From contig CALDMA010000190.1 of NCBI GenBank assembly GCA_937915075.1, positions 1 through 7,019 of the forward strand: DNA of 7,019 nucleotides, written 5' to 3'. Shown one piece after another: positions 1 to 5,967 of this stretch. The notes beneath the pieces were generated by a model. It did not search any database and was not told the DNA's origin. It worked only from the letters and a program-made list of their open reading frames with translations. A program made the translations under genes and the position numbers. The number at the start of each line of letters is the position of its first letter. The first letter of the stretch is position 1. Source of the stretch: an uncultured Oscillospiraceae bacterium. GTDB lineage: Bacteria > Bacillota > Clostridia > Oscillospirales > Oscillospiraceae.

Positions 1-403
1 GGCGGGCGAGGTGCCGGTCGGCTGCGTGATCGTGCGCGGCGGCGAGATCGTCGGCTGTGGGCGCAACCGCCGCGAAGAGAAGCAGTCCACCGCCTCGCAC
101 GCCGAGATGGAAGCCATCGCGATGGCGAATGAGGTCACCGGCTCGTGGCGGCTGGACGACTGCACGCTCTACGTCACGCTCGAGCCGTGTCCGATGTGCG
201 CCGGCGCGATCCTCAACGCCCGCATCCCGCGCGTCTACTACGGCGCGCGCGACCGCGCGATGGGCGCCTGCGGCGGCGTGTTGAATCTTTACATGGAGCC
301 GTTCGCGCTCACCCCCGCGCTCGTCGGCGGCATCCTCGCGGACGAGTGCCGCGCCGTGCTGGCAGACTTCTTCCGCAGCATACGGACGGACAAGTTACCA
401 TAA
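1..403 (+). CDS. tadA: tRNA-specific adenosine deaminase TadA (5' end outside window)
   Basis: Converts adenosine to inosine at the wobble position (34) of tRNA-Arg(ACG), a cytoplasmic zinc enzyme of the cytidine/deoxycytidylate deaminase fold. The first whole codon is at base 2, and 133 residues are visible before the TAA at 401-403. The opening residues GEVPVG match the usual N-terminal region of the family. The active-site HAE motif lies at visible residues 33-35 (His zinc ligand, Glu proton shuttle). The PCPMCAG motif at 62-68 supplies the two zinc-binding cysteines (63 and 66). The later GACGGVLNL stretch is also typical of TadA rather than of free-cytidine deaminases. Compared with the E. 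coli enzyme (catalytic His57), roughly 24 residues are missing upstream, so an in-window start such as the GTG at 11 is unlikely to be the real one. The gene is convergent with the membrane-protein gene and shares its terminator. Identification is secure. Confidence 0.95.
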   Translation, partial: AGEVPVGCVIVRGGEIVGCGRNRREEKQSTASHAEMEAIAMANEVTGSWRLDDCTLYVTLEPCPMCAGAILNARIPRVYYGARDRAMGACGGVLNLYMEPFALTPALVGGILADECRAVLADFFRSIRTDKLP

Positions 404-522
404 TTTTTATTCGATTTAATACTTTTGTAACAACTGGCCCGAACTTTATTAAAACTCAGCCGTTATCTTAATACTTGCAAGAGACAATAGCTTCTTTTCA
501 TCCAATCTTCCAATCAATAGGA
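404..522. other. AT-rich intergenic stretch with no recognised gene
   Basis: This gap between tadA and the shared terminator is roughly one-third GC, in sharp contrast to the GC-rich coding DNA around it. I see no ribosome binding site followed by a convincing frame, no tRNA-like fold and no strong -35/-10 pair. It is probably the 3' untranslated tail of tadA. A weak inverted pair (GTTAC at 394-398 and GTAAC at 427-431) is too distant to mean much. Confidence 0.5.
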
Positions 523-550
523 AAAAACGGCTGCGAGAGCAGCCGTTTTT
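523..550. terminator. Bidirectional intrinsic terminator between convergent genes
   Basis: A perfect 12-bp inverted repeat, AAAAACGGCTGC at 523-534 and GCAGCCGTTTTT at 539-550, encloses a GAGA tetraloop. The GC core is flanked by an A run on the left and a T run on the right, so transcripts from either side end in a hairpin followed by U residues. It serves tadA from the left (about 120 nt after its stop) and the minus-strand membrane-protein gene from the right (22 nt after its stop). Confidence 0.92.
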
Positions 551-572
551 CCGTTTTGGCATGGTTCCGTTG

Positions 573-1313
573 TTATCCCTCGAAATCCCCCGCCGCCTCC
601 AGATAGGCGAGGAGCAGCAGCGCCGCGCCGAGGCAGGCGGCAAGGCCGTCGAACCGGCACGCGAACGCCATATCCACGCAGCAGGCCGCCGCCAGCGTGA
701 GCGCCAGATGCGCGGCGGGCGCAAAGCTGCGCGGAGCGCCGCAGCGATAGGCGAACGCCGCGAGATAAAGCGAGGCGAGGCAGAGCGCCGCGAGCAGCAG
801 AAGCTCCACATAGAAATGTCCCAGCACGCTGTCACGCGCGTTGGCGCGGTAGGTGACGATGAGCTGCACGACGAGGAAGCACACCGGCACGAGCAGCGCG
901 GTCGGCGCGAACGCGCCGGAGCGCCGCTGGGCGATGAGCGCATAGAGCAGCGCCGCGCCGGAGCAGGCGAGGAACACAGAAAGGATCAGGTTCAATCCCG
1001 CCGTTCCCCCGCTCACGAGCCGCAGCGCCGCGGCGGCCAGCAGCAGGAAGCCGCCCAGGACCGCGGCGGTCAGCGTGAGCTGACCGTCAAAGCGGAAAAT
1101 GCCGCCGAAGTCCGCCGTGACCGCGTCCCGCGCGGGCAGCCTGCGCGCCGAAAGCAGGAACACGACCGCCGCCGCAAGCAGCACGGCGGGCAGGTACGGA
1201 AAGCCGTCGGTCGGCAGACCGGCCGGGTCATAATTGTTTTTCAGCTCCAAAAAGCGCGCGGCGGGCGCGGCAAGGAGAAAAAGGATCGTCGCAAGACGGT
1301 CGGAGGTCTTCAT
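573..1313 (-). CDS. Uncharacterised polytopic membrane protein
   Basis: I do not recognise a named family. The product (246 residues from the chosen start) is strongly hydrophobic, with about seven or eight likely membrane-spanning segments. Numbered from the upstream ATG at 1322 they lie near residues 9-27, 43-59, 82-101, 108-131, 138-157, 169-191, 203-220 and 226-242. Short loops separate them, and no catalytic motif, nucleotide-binding motif or obvious transporter signature is visible. Two in-frame ATGs compete. The one ending at 1313 (MKTSDR...) is preferred because the GGAAAGGA at 1325-1332 sits at a normal distance from it, whereas that site nearly abuts the ATG ending at 1322. The gene is monocistronic, with its own promoter upstream and the shared terminator downstream. 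Hydrophobicity, a good promoter, a binding site and a terminator all support a real gene. Its function is unknown. Confidence 0.85.
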   Translation of the reverse strand: MKTSDRLATILFLLAAPAARFLELKNNYDPAGLPTDGFPYLPAVLLAAAVVFLLSARRLPARDAVTADFGGIFRFDGQLTLTAAVLGGFLLLAAAALRLVSGGTAGLNLILSVFLACSGAALLYALIAQRRSGAFAPTALLVPVCFLVVQLIVTYRANARDSVLGHFYVELLLLAALCLASLYLAAFAYRCGAPRSFAPAAHLALTLAAACCVDMAFACRFDGLAACLGAALLLLAYLEAAGDFEG

Positions 1314-1324
1314 ACAGGGCATCG

Positions 1325-1332
1325 TCCTTTCC
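1325..1332 (-). promoter_or_regulatory. Ribosome binding site of the membrane-protein gene
   Basis: The minus strand reads GGAAAGGA. It lies 11 nt before the ATG ending at 1313 but only 2 nt before the ATG ending at 1322, which favours the shorter protein. Confidence 0.6.
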
Positions 1333-1354
1333 GGTAAAATATCCGATCGACGCT

Positions 1355-1383
1355 ATTGTAGCACGGCGTCGGCGATTTGTCCA
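1355..1383 (-). promoter_or_regulatory. SigmaA-type promoter for the membrane-protein gene
   Basis: On the minus strand a -35 box TGGACA (1383-1378) is followed by a 17-bp spacer and a -10 box TACAAT (1360-1355). Each box has one mismatch to consensus and the spacing is ideal. Transcription would begin near 1348, giving a leader of roughly 35 nt before the preferred start codon. This points to vegetative expression of the minus-strand gene. Confidence 0.75.
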
Positions 1384-1401
1384 CGCATTTCGCGCCGCGG
1401 T

Positions 1402-1429
1402 CTATCTTCGGGACAGCCCCTCATATAGT
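1402..1429 (+). promoter_or_regulatory. Possible sigmaE-type sporulation promoter upstream of spoIID
   Basis: The -10-like element CATATAGT (1422-1429) matches the mother-cell sigmaE consensus CATACAnT at all but one defined position. The -35-like element (1402-1408) retains an ATxTT core and lies 13 bp upstream, close to the usual 14. In Bacillus, spoIID is transcribed by sigmaE. No sigmaA promoter of comparable quality was seen on the plus strand here. The -35 match is weak, so this is a candidate only. Confidence 0.4.
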
Positions 1430-1447
1430 AAATGAGAAACCGTCTGC

Positions 1448-1457
1448 AAAGGAGGAG
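1448..1457 (+). promoter_or_regulatory. Strong ribosome binding site fixing the spoIID start
   Basis: AAAGGAGGAG is almost perfectly complementary to the 16S rRNA tail and lies 7-9 nt before the ATG at 1465. It sits inside the frame that would be used if translation began at the upstream ATG at 1432, so that earlier codon is rejected. Confidence 0.9.
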
Positions 1458-1464
1458 CTTTCAC

Positions 1465-2466
1465 ATGAAAAACGCCCTGCGCATCAGCCTTGTGCTGATC
1501 GCCCTTCTCTTTCTTCTTGCGTGGCGCTTCGCGCCCGCGCGGCAAGCGTCGGAGGAGCCGGAGCCGTCCGACGGGCTTTCCGGCGAGGTGCGGCGTCCCG
1601 ACGCCGCGGTGCCCGACCGCACGCGCACGCTGCGCGTGCTGCACGGCGGCGCGGTCGAGGAGATGACGATGGATGAATATCTGCTCGGCGTGCTGCGCGC
1701 GGAGATGCCCGCCTCGTTCGAGCTCGAGGCGCTCAAGGCGCAGGCGGTCGCCGCGCGGACCTACACACTGCACAAGATGGCGCAGGGCGTCATCGCGCGC
1801 CATCCCGACGCGGACGCCTGCGACGACATCACCTGCTGCAAGGCCTACGAGACCGCCGAGGACGCGGCGGCCGGCTGGGGCGCGGGCGCGCTCTACTACG
1901 AGGAGAAGCTCGCGCGGGCCGTGGCGGAAACGGACGGCGAGGTGATCGTCTACGACGGCGAGCCGGTGCTGGCGGTCTTTTTCTCCTCCGCCGCCGGGCA
2001 CACGCAGGGCGCGGGTGAGGTCTGGCAGACCGACCTGCCCTATCTTCAGAGCGTGGACAGCCCCGAGGACGATTCCCTCGTGCCGAACTACTACTCCGTC
2101 GTGACCTTCACCGCGCAGGAATTCCGCGACCGCTTCCTTGCGGCCTACCCCGCGGCAAAGCTCGATGGGGACGCCGGCAGCTTCCTCACGGACATCACAC
2201 GCAACAACGCGGGCTTCGTCTCCACGCTGCGCGTCGGCGGCGTGACGGTGCGCGGCAACGAGCTGCGCACCATTCTCGGCCTGCGCTCGCCGTCCTTCAC
2301 GGTCGAGGTCAGCGGCGACACGCTGACCTTCCACGTCACCGGCTACGGCCACGGCGTCGGCATGAGCCAGTACGGCGCGAACGCGATGGCGAAGGAGGGC
2401 TATACCTGCGAGGAGATCTTAGAGCACTACTTCACCGGCGCGCAGGTCGTGCAGTATGCCGGATAA
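1465..2466 (+). CDS. spoIID: Stage II sporulation protein D (SpoIID/LytB family lytic transglycosylase)
   Basis: SpoIID is a membrane-anchored lytic transglycosylase. With SpoIIP and SpoIIM it degrades septal peptidoglycan and drives engulfment of the forespore. The 333-residue product has the usual size. A single hydrophobic anchor (residues 5-20) leads into a short Pro/Glu-rich linker and then the SpoIID domain (about 54-330). The AEMP motif at 79-82 carries the catalytic Glu80, equivalent to Glu88 of the Bacillus protein, followed by the conserved KAQAVAARTY (91-100). A His113/Cys119/Cys124-Cys125 cluster matches the spacing of the zinc site described for the Clostridioides protein. The SSAAGHT (174-180) and GYGHGVGMSQYGA (293-305) motifs are family hallmarks. 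The start is set by the ribosome binding site at 1448-1457. The gene stands alone, 72 nt ahead of a gene with its own promoter. A related SpoIID-domain wall enzyme outside sporulation remains possible. Confidence 0.92.
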   Translation: MKNALRISLVLIALLFLLAWRFAPARQASEEPEPSDGLSGEVRRPDAAVPDRTRTLRVLHGGAVEEMTMDEYLLGVLRAEMPASFELEALKAQAVAARTYTLHKMAQGVIARHPDADACDDITCCKAYETAEDAAAGWGAGALYYEEKLARAVAETDGEVIVYDGEPVLAVFFSSAAGHTQGAGEVWQTDLPYLQSVDSPEDDSLVPNYYSVVTFTAQEFRDRFLAAYPAAKLDGDAGSFLTDITRNNAGFVSTLRVGGVTVRGNELRTILGLRSPSFTVEVSGDTLTFHVTGYGHGVGMSQYGANAMAKEGYTCEEILEHYFTGAQVVQYAG

Positions 2467-2470
2467 GGGA

Positions 2471-2499
2471 TTGCAAAGGCCGCGCGGATTTGTTATACT
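2471..2499 (+). promoter_or_regulatory. SigmaA-type promoter with extended -10
   Basis: TTGCAA (2471-2476), a 17-bp spacer, then TATACT (2494-2499) preceded by TGT, which forms an extended -10. A second TATAAT overlaps at 2499-2504 and may offer an alternative start. The promoter lies just after spoIID and about 40 nt ahead of the next ATG, so the secreted-protein gene can be expressed independently of sporulation. Confidence 0.75.
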
Positions 2500-2538
2500 A
2501 TAATATGAAGTTTTATTGAATCGCGGGAGGTGTGACGT

Positions 2539-3663
2539 ATGACGCGAGGAAAACGGCTGCTGAGCCTGCTGCTCGGCGCGCTGATGCTCTGTACGCTGCT
2601 GCCGCCGCGCGCCTCCGCCGCGCCGACGCTGTACTTCACCGCCGTGAACGACCGGATGTGCGACCTGAGCGACGAGACGATGCCGTTCTGGCAAAACGGT
2701 CTGCTCTATGTCGCCGGCGCGACGGTGGACAGCCCGGACGACCTCGGCATCCGCTACTCGTACAATCAGGAAAAATCGGTCGCCATTCTCTATAAGGGGC
2801 AGCGCGTGCTCTACTGCGATCTGACCGCCGGCACGATGGAGAACAACCGCACCGGCGAGCAATATGCCGGCTCGCCCATCGTCCGCAGCGGCATGGTGTT
2901 CTTCCCCATCACGGCGCTCGCCAAGATATTCGACCTCAAATATTCCAGCACGAAGATCGCCTACGGCTATCTGCTGCGCATCCGCGACGACAACGCCGTG
3001 CTCTCGGACGAATACTTCATCGACGCGGCGACCGACCCCATTCAGAAGCGCTACGCGCAGTACGAGCGCGCGCACGCGGCCGCCGAGCAGGAAAACGAAA
3101 CGCCCGCGCAGGTCGAAACGCCTGTGCGCCGCGACGATCTGACCGTCTATCTGCTGCTGCCCGCAGCAAACGGGTCCATGCTCACGCAGCTTCTCTCCAC
3201 GCTTGAAAATTATCAGAGCCACGCGACGCTGCTTCTCACGCCCGAGCTGCCGGAAAGCGCGGGCGACGGCGTGCGCCGTGCCGCCGCAACAGGAAACGCC
3301 GTCGCGCTGCGCATCGGCGCGGAGACCGCGGCGGAGGCGCTCGCGCAGATCGAACGGGGCAACGACGCGCTGTGGCGAGCCGCGAGCCTGCGCACGCGGC
3401 TCGTCTATCTCGAAAGCACGGACAAGACGCTGCGCACCGCGGTCGCCGGGGCGGGCTACTGCCCCATCACGGTCAACACGTCCGACTTTACGCGCAGCGG
3501 CACACATTGGGCGGACACCGCGCTCAAATGGGCCGACCGCTCTGCCAGCGTGCGGCTCTACCTCGTCGCGGAGAGCGGACTGGCGTCCGCCCTCGGCACG
3601 GCGCTCAGCCGCCTGCGTGCGGAGAACTGCACGATCGCGGCGCTGAATGAGGTCACAGCGTAG
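2539..3663 (+). CDS. Secreted protein with amine-oxidase-like stalk domain and degenerate NodB-like deacetylase domain
   Basis: The 374-residue product begins with a Sec signal peptide: basic RGKR, a hydrophobic core at 6-22 and a cleavage site near ASA at 25-27. Residues about 52-148 show the paired beta pattern of the copper amine oxidase N-terminal-like domain (a buried VAG...D segment, a YKGQRV strand, then SPIVRSGMVFFPITALAKIF). After an acidic, Ala-rich linker (165-197), residues 199-374 follow the layout of polysaccharide deacetylases: an opening strand VYLLLP, a helix, a SHATLLLTPEL strand, a TGNAVALRIG strand, an RTRLVYLES strand and AGYCPITVNTSDFT. The catalytic residues are not where expected: the usual TFDDGP position reads LLLPAANG and the zinc-binding HxxxH region reads RIGAE. 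I infer a wall-facing, non-catalytic relative, perhaps a binding or scaffold protein. The start follows GGGAGG (2525-2530) with 8-nt spacing. Fold assignment is by eye and moderate; the coding call is strong. Confidence 0.85.
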   Translation: MTRGKRLLSLLLGALMLCTLLPPRASAAPTLYFTAVNDRMCDLSDETMPFWQNGLLYVAGATVDSPDDLGIRYSYNQEKSVAILYKGQRVLYCDLTAGTMENNRTGEQYAGSPIVRSGMVFFPITALAKIFDLKYSSTKIAYGYLLRIRDDNAVLSDEYFIDAATDPIQKRYAQYERAHAAAEQENETPAQVETPVRRDDLTVYLLLPAANGSMLTQLLSTLENYQSHATLLLTPELPESAGDGVRRAAATGNAVALRIGAETAAEALAQIERGNDALWRAASLRTRLVYLESTDKTLRTAVAGAGYCPITVNTSDFTRSGTHWADTALKWADRSASVRLYLVAESGLASALGTALSRLRAENCTIAALNEVTA

Positions 3664-3667
3664 CTTA

Positions 3668-3684
3668 TGCGGCGCCAAGCCGCA
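3668..3684 (+). other. Short stem-loop after the secreted-protein gene
   Basis: TGCGGC (3668-3673) and GCCGCA (3679-3684) form a perfect 6-bp stem with a 5-nt loop, just after the stop at 3663. No U run follows, so it is not a standard intrinsic terminator. It might stabilise the transcript end or be incidental in GC-rich DNA. Confidence 0.3.
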
Positions 3685-3695
3685 GCGGCGTCGAA

Positions 3696-3727
3696 CGAGC
3701 GCGGCATTATATGAGGTCACAGCCTGA
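3696..3727 (+). repeat. Degenerate second copy of the preceding gene's 3' end
   Basis: Bases 3696-3724 match 3632-3660, 64 nt upstream, at 23 of 29 positions, with 13 identical bases in a row (ATGAGGTCACAGC). Read in register, the upstream copy encodes AALNEVTA then TAG, and this copy encodes AALYEVTA then TGA. The stop falls at the same point and several differences are silent. The copy is in another frame from the gene and has no start of its own, so it looks like a relic of duplication or recombination, not a gene. Chance similarity cannot be excluded, because AATGAGGTCAC also occurs inside tadA (128-138). Confidence 0.5.
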
Positions 3728-3734
3728 CCAAACC

Positions 3735-3776
3735 TTTACAAAATGTTCAGGAAAAGCGCGGGAAACCGATTATAAT
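3735..3776 (+). promoter_or_regulatory. Putative autoregulated promoter of the two-component operon
   Basis: TATAAT at 3771-3776 is a consensus -10, but no good -35 lies 17 bp upstream; the nearest candidate TTCAGG (3746-3751) is 19 bp away. TTTACA (3735-3740) and TTCAGG are 11 bp apart, a direct repeat one helical turn long. This resembles the tandem half-sites bound by OmpR/PhoB-family regulators over weak -35 regions. The layout suggests activation by the regulator encoded immediately downstream. The -10 is well supported; the operator is inference. Confidence 0.5.
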
Positions 3777-3817
3777 AAGAACATTCCAAAGATAACTGAT
3801 AAACGGAGGGATCTGCC

Positions 3818-4501
3818 ATGGCGCGCAACATCCTTGTGGTAGAAGACGACAACAACATTTCCGACCTCATTCGGATGTACCTCGAAAAGGAGGGCTTTGA
3901 GGTCCGCATCGCCGCGGACGGCGGCAGGGCCGTGGAGGAATTCAAGGCCAGAGAGCCTGACCTTGTGCTGCTCGACGTGATGCTGCCCGTGCTCGACGGC
4001 TGGGGCGTGTGCGCCAAGATCCGCGAGACCTCAAAGTGCCCCATCATCATGCTCACCGCCAAGGGAGAGGTCAACGACCGCATCCACGGTCTCGAGATGG
4101 GCGCGGATGATTACCTCGTCAAGCCCTTTGAGATGAAGGAGCTCATCGCGCGCATCAACGCCGTGCTCCGCCGCACGGAGATCCCCGAGGACACAAAAAA
4201 GCGTCTTGTGTTCGATAAGCTCATCATCGACCTTGACTCCTACGAGCTGATCGTGGACGGCAAGAAGATCGACACGCCGCCCAAAGAGCTGGAGCTGCTC
4301 TATCATCTGGCCGCAACGCCCAACCGCGTCTACACGCGCAATCAGCTGCTCGACGAGGTGTGGGGCTTCGACTATTTCGGCGACAGCCGCACCGTGGACG
4401 TTCACATCAAGCGTCTGCGCGAAAAGGTGGAGAACGTCTCCGACCAGTGGGAGCTCAAGACGGTCTGGGGCGTGGGCTACAAGTTTGAAGTGAAGAAGTA
4501 A
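3818..4501 (+). CDS. OmpR/PhoB-family two-component response regulator
   Basis: This cytoplasmic transcription factor is presumably phosphorylated by the kinase encoded next. The length (227 residues) is standard. The receiver domain (about 1-118) has the acidic pair Glu9-Asp10/Asp11, the phosphoacceptor Asp53 in LLDVMLP, the switch Thr80 and the conserved Lys102 in VKPF, so it should be phosphorylatable. The C-terminal winged-helix DNA-binding domain (about 127-227) contains the PPKELELL segment and the recognition helix around RTVDVHIKRLREK (191-203), and ends in the typical WGVGYKF. The start follows GGAGGG (3805-3810) at 7 nt. The stop overlaps the kinase start by one base (TAATG), implying coupled translation. 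An operator-like repeat upstream suggests autoregulation. The specific regulon cannot be named from sequence; the downstream protease gene suggests envelope stress. Confidence 0.95.
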   Translation: MARNILVVEDDNNISDLIRMYLEKEGFEVRIAADGGRAVEEFKAREPDLVLLDVMLPVLDGWGVCAKIRETSKCPIIMLTAKGEVNDRIHGLEMGADDYLVKPFEMKELIARINAVLRRTEIPEDTKKRLVFDKLIIDLDSYELIVDGKKIDTPPKELELLYHLAATPNRVYTRNQLLDEVWGFDYFGDSRTVDVHIKRLREKVENVSDQWELKTVWGVGYKFEVKK

Positions 4502-5952
4502 TGAAGGGCAAGAGATGGGAGCTTCCGCAGAAGTTCCGGACGATCTACTGGCAGAATTTTGCCCTGACCGCGAGCATCGTCATGCTGACGCTCGCGCTGC
4601 TCGGCGCATCGTTCTTCGCGCTCAGCTACGCCTACGCGGCGGATGAGCGCAGCGACGAGATGGCGCAGAAAGCAAGCGTCGTCGCGCGGCTGGTCGCTTC
4701 CTACGCCTCGAGCGGCGATGTGCGCGATATGCGCGAGATGGCGGGCGTGGCCGCGTCGATGACCGACGTGGACTTCCTTGTGTGCAGCACCGAGGGCAGC
4801 GTCCTGCTGACGACGGACGAAAATCTGGTCGACCATGTGCTCACCGTGCCGTCCGATGTGATGGAGACCGCGCTCTCCGGCGAGCGTTACAGCGCACGCA
4901 CCACGCTCGGCGGCATCTACGAGGGCAAGCGCTTCGTCGTCGGCGTGCCGATCGAGTCCGACATCTGGACGGTCGGCGCGGTGTTTGCCGTGACCGAGAC
5001 AGGCCGTCTGACGACGATGTGGCGCGCGTTCTTCGCCATGTTCTTGATGACGAGCGTCATCGTGCTGCTGCTCTCCTTCGTCGCCTCGGCGTGGGTGAGT
5101 ATGCGCCAGTCGCGCCCCATCCGCGAAATGGCGGCCGCCACGCGCGCCTTTGCCGAGGGTAATTTCGACACCCGGATGCACGACTACGGCGCGGGTGAGA
5201 TTGGTGAGCTGGCAAGCGCCTTCAACGCGATGGCGGACTCCCTGCAGGAGACCGAGCGCCAGCGCCGCGAGTTCATCGCAAACATCTCGCATGAGCTGAA
5301 AACGCCGATGACGAGCATTGCCGGCTACACCGACGGCATTCTCGACGGGACCATCCCGCCGGAGAAGGAAAAGGAATATCTGCACATCATCTCCGACGAG
5401 AGCCGGCGGCTGAGCCGCCTCGTGCGCCGGATGCTCGAGGTCTCGCAGCTCCAGTCGCGCGACGTGATGCGCAGCAAGGCGCCCTTCGACGTGTGCGAGA
5501 GTATGCGGCGGGTGCTTATCTCGATGGAAAAGAAGATCACCGACCGCGGACTGGACGTGGAGGCCGACATCCCCGACGAGCCGGTCACCGTGCTCGGCGA
5601 CAACGATCTCATCACGCAGGTCATCTACAATCTGCTGGAGAACGCGACGAAGTTCGCCCGCGCGGGCTCGACGCTCTACCTCGGTCTCGCGGTGACGAAC
5701 GGCAGGGCCGTCGTCTCCGTGCGCAACGAGGGCGACACCATCCCCGCCGAGGAGATCCCGCTGCTCTTCGAGCGCTTCCACAAGAGCGACAAGTCCCGCA
5801 GCGAGGATAAGGACGGCGTGGGCCTCGGGCTCTACATCGTCAAGACCATTCTGGAGCAGCACCACGAGCACATCGCCGTCACGAGCGAAAACGGTCTGAC
5901 GACCTTCGCCTTCACGCTCTCGCTCGCCAATTCGCTTGCCCCGCAGCCGTAA
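4501..5952 (+). CDS. Membrane sensor histidine kinase with HAMP domain
   Basis: This is the partner kinase of the preceding regulator (483 residues). Two membrane helices (about 20-45 and 174-199) bracket an extracytoplasmic sensor region of about 130 residues that I cannot assign to a named family. A HAMP linker follows (200-252, containing the P-I-R-E-M motif). The HisKA helix has the phosphorylated His264 in NISHELKTPMTSI. The ATPase domain shows the N box NLLENATKF (377-385), an F-box-like LLFERFHKSD (421-430) and the G2 motif GVGLGLYI (439-446). The G1 box reads VRNEGDTIP, with Asn where Asp is usual, a variant also found in some Firmicutes kinases such as VanS. The start overlaps the regulator's stop and has only a weak upstream binding site (GAAGTGAAGAAG), consistent with translational coupling. 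All core catalytic elements appear present. Confidence 0.95.
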   Translation: MKGKRWELPQKFRTIYWQNFALTASIVMLTLALLGASFFALSYAYAADERSDEMAQKASVVARLVASYASSGDVRDMREMAGVAASMTDVDFLVCSTEGSVLLTTDENLVDHVLTVPSDVMETALSGERYSARTTLGGIYEGKRFVVGVPIESDIWTVGAVFAVTETGRLTTMWRAFFAMFLMTSVIVLLLSFVASAWVSMRQSRPIREMAAATRAFAEGNFDTRMHDYGAGEIGELASAFNAMADSLQETERQRREFIANISHELKTPMTSIAGYTDGILDGTIPPEKEKEYLHIISDESRRLSRLVRRMLEVSQLQSRDVMRSKAPFDVCESMRRVLISMEKKITDRGLDVEADIPDEPVTVLGDNDLITQVIYNLLENATKFARAGSTLYLGLAVTNGRAVVSVRNEGDTIPAEEIPLLFERFHKSDKSRSEDKDGVGLGLYIVKTILEQHHEHIAVTSENGLTTFAFTLSLANSLAPQP

Positions 5953-5967
5953 CACAGGAGCTTTTAC

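Noticed and set aside
561..1337. Plus-strand open frame (258 codons)
   Set aside because: Its product is almost entirely Arg, Gln, Glu, Ala and Gly, the shadow of the hydrophobic minus-strand membrane protein, and it begins at the edge of the terminator with no good binding site.
1432..1464. Upstream ATG as the spoIID start
   Set aside because: It would place the strong AAAGGAGGAG site inside the coding sequence. The ATG at 1465 is correctly spaced and starts a normal membrane anchor.
1402..2352. Long open frame (316 codons) on the minus strand
   Set aside because: It is antisense to spoIID, whose catalytic and family motifs are unmistakable; the antisense product is low-complexity.
2419..3720. 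Long open frame (433 codons) on the minus strand
   Set aside because: It is antisense to the secreted-protein gene, which has a promoter, binding site and signal peptide. The minus-strand product has no domain-like pattern.
3647..3723. ATGAGGTCAC repeat as a regulatory operator
   Set aside because: The same bases occur in tadA at 129-138 as ordinary codons, and the two copies here read as the same peptide end with a stop, which fits a coding origin better.
3735..3776. TTTACA and TATAAT as an ordinary -35/-10 pair
   Set aside because: The spacing is 30 bp, far more than the 16-18 bp sigma70-type polymerase accepts.
5704..5760. Kinase inactivated by its altered G1 box (Asn for Asp)
   Set aside because: This substitution is known in active Firmicutes kinases such as VanS, and the His, N, F and G2 elements are intact.
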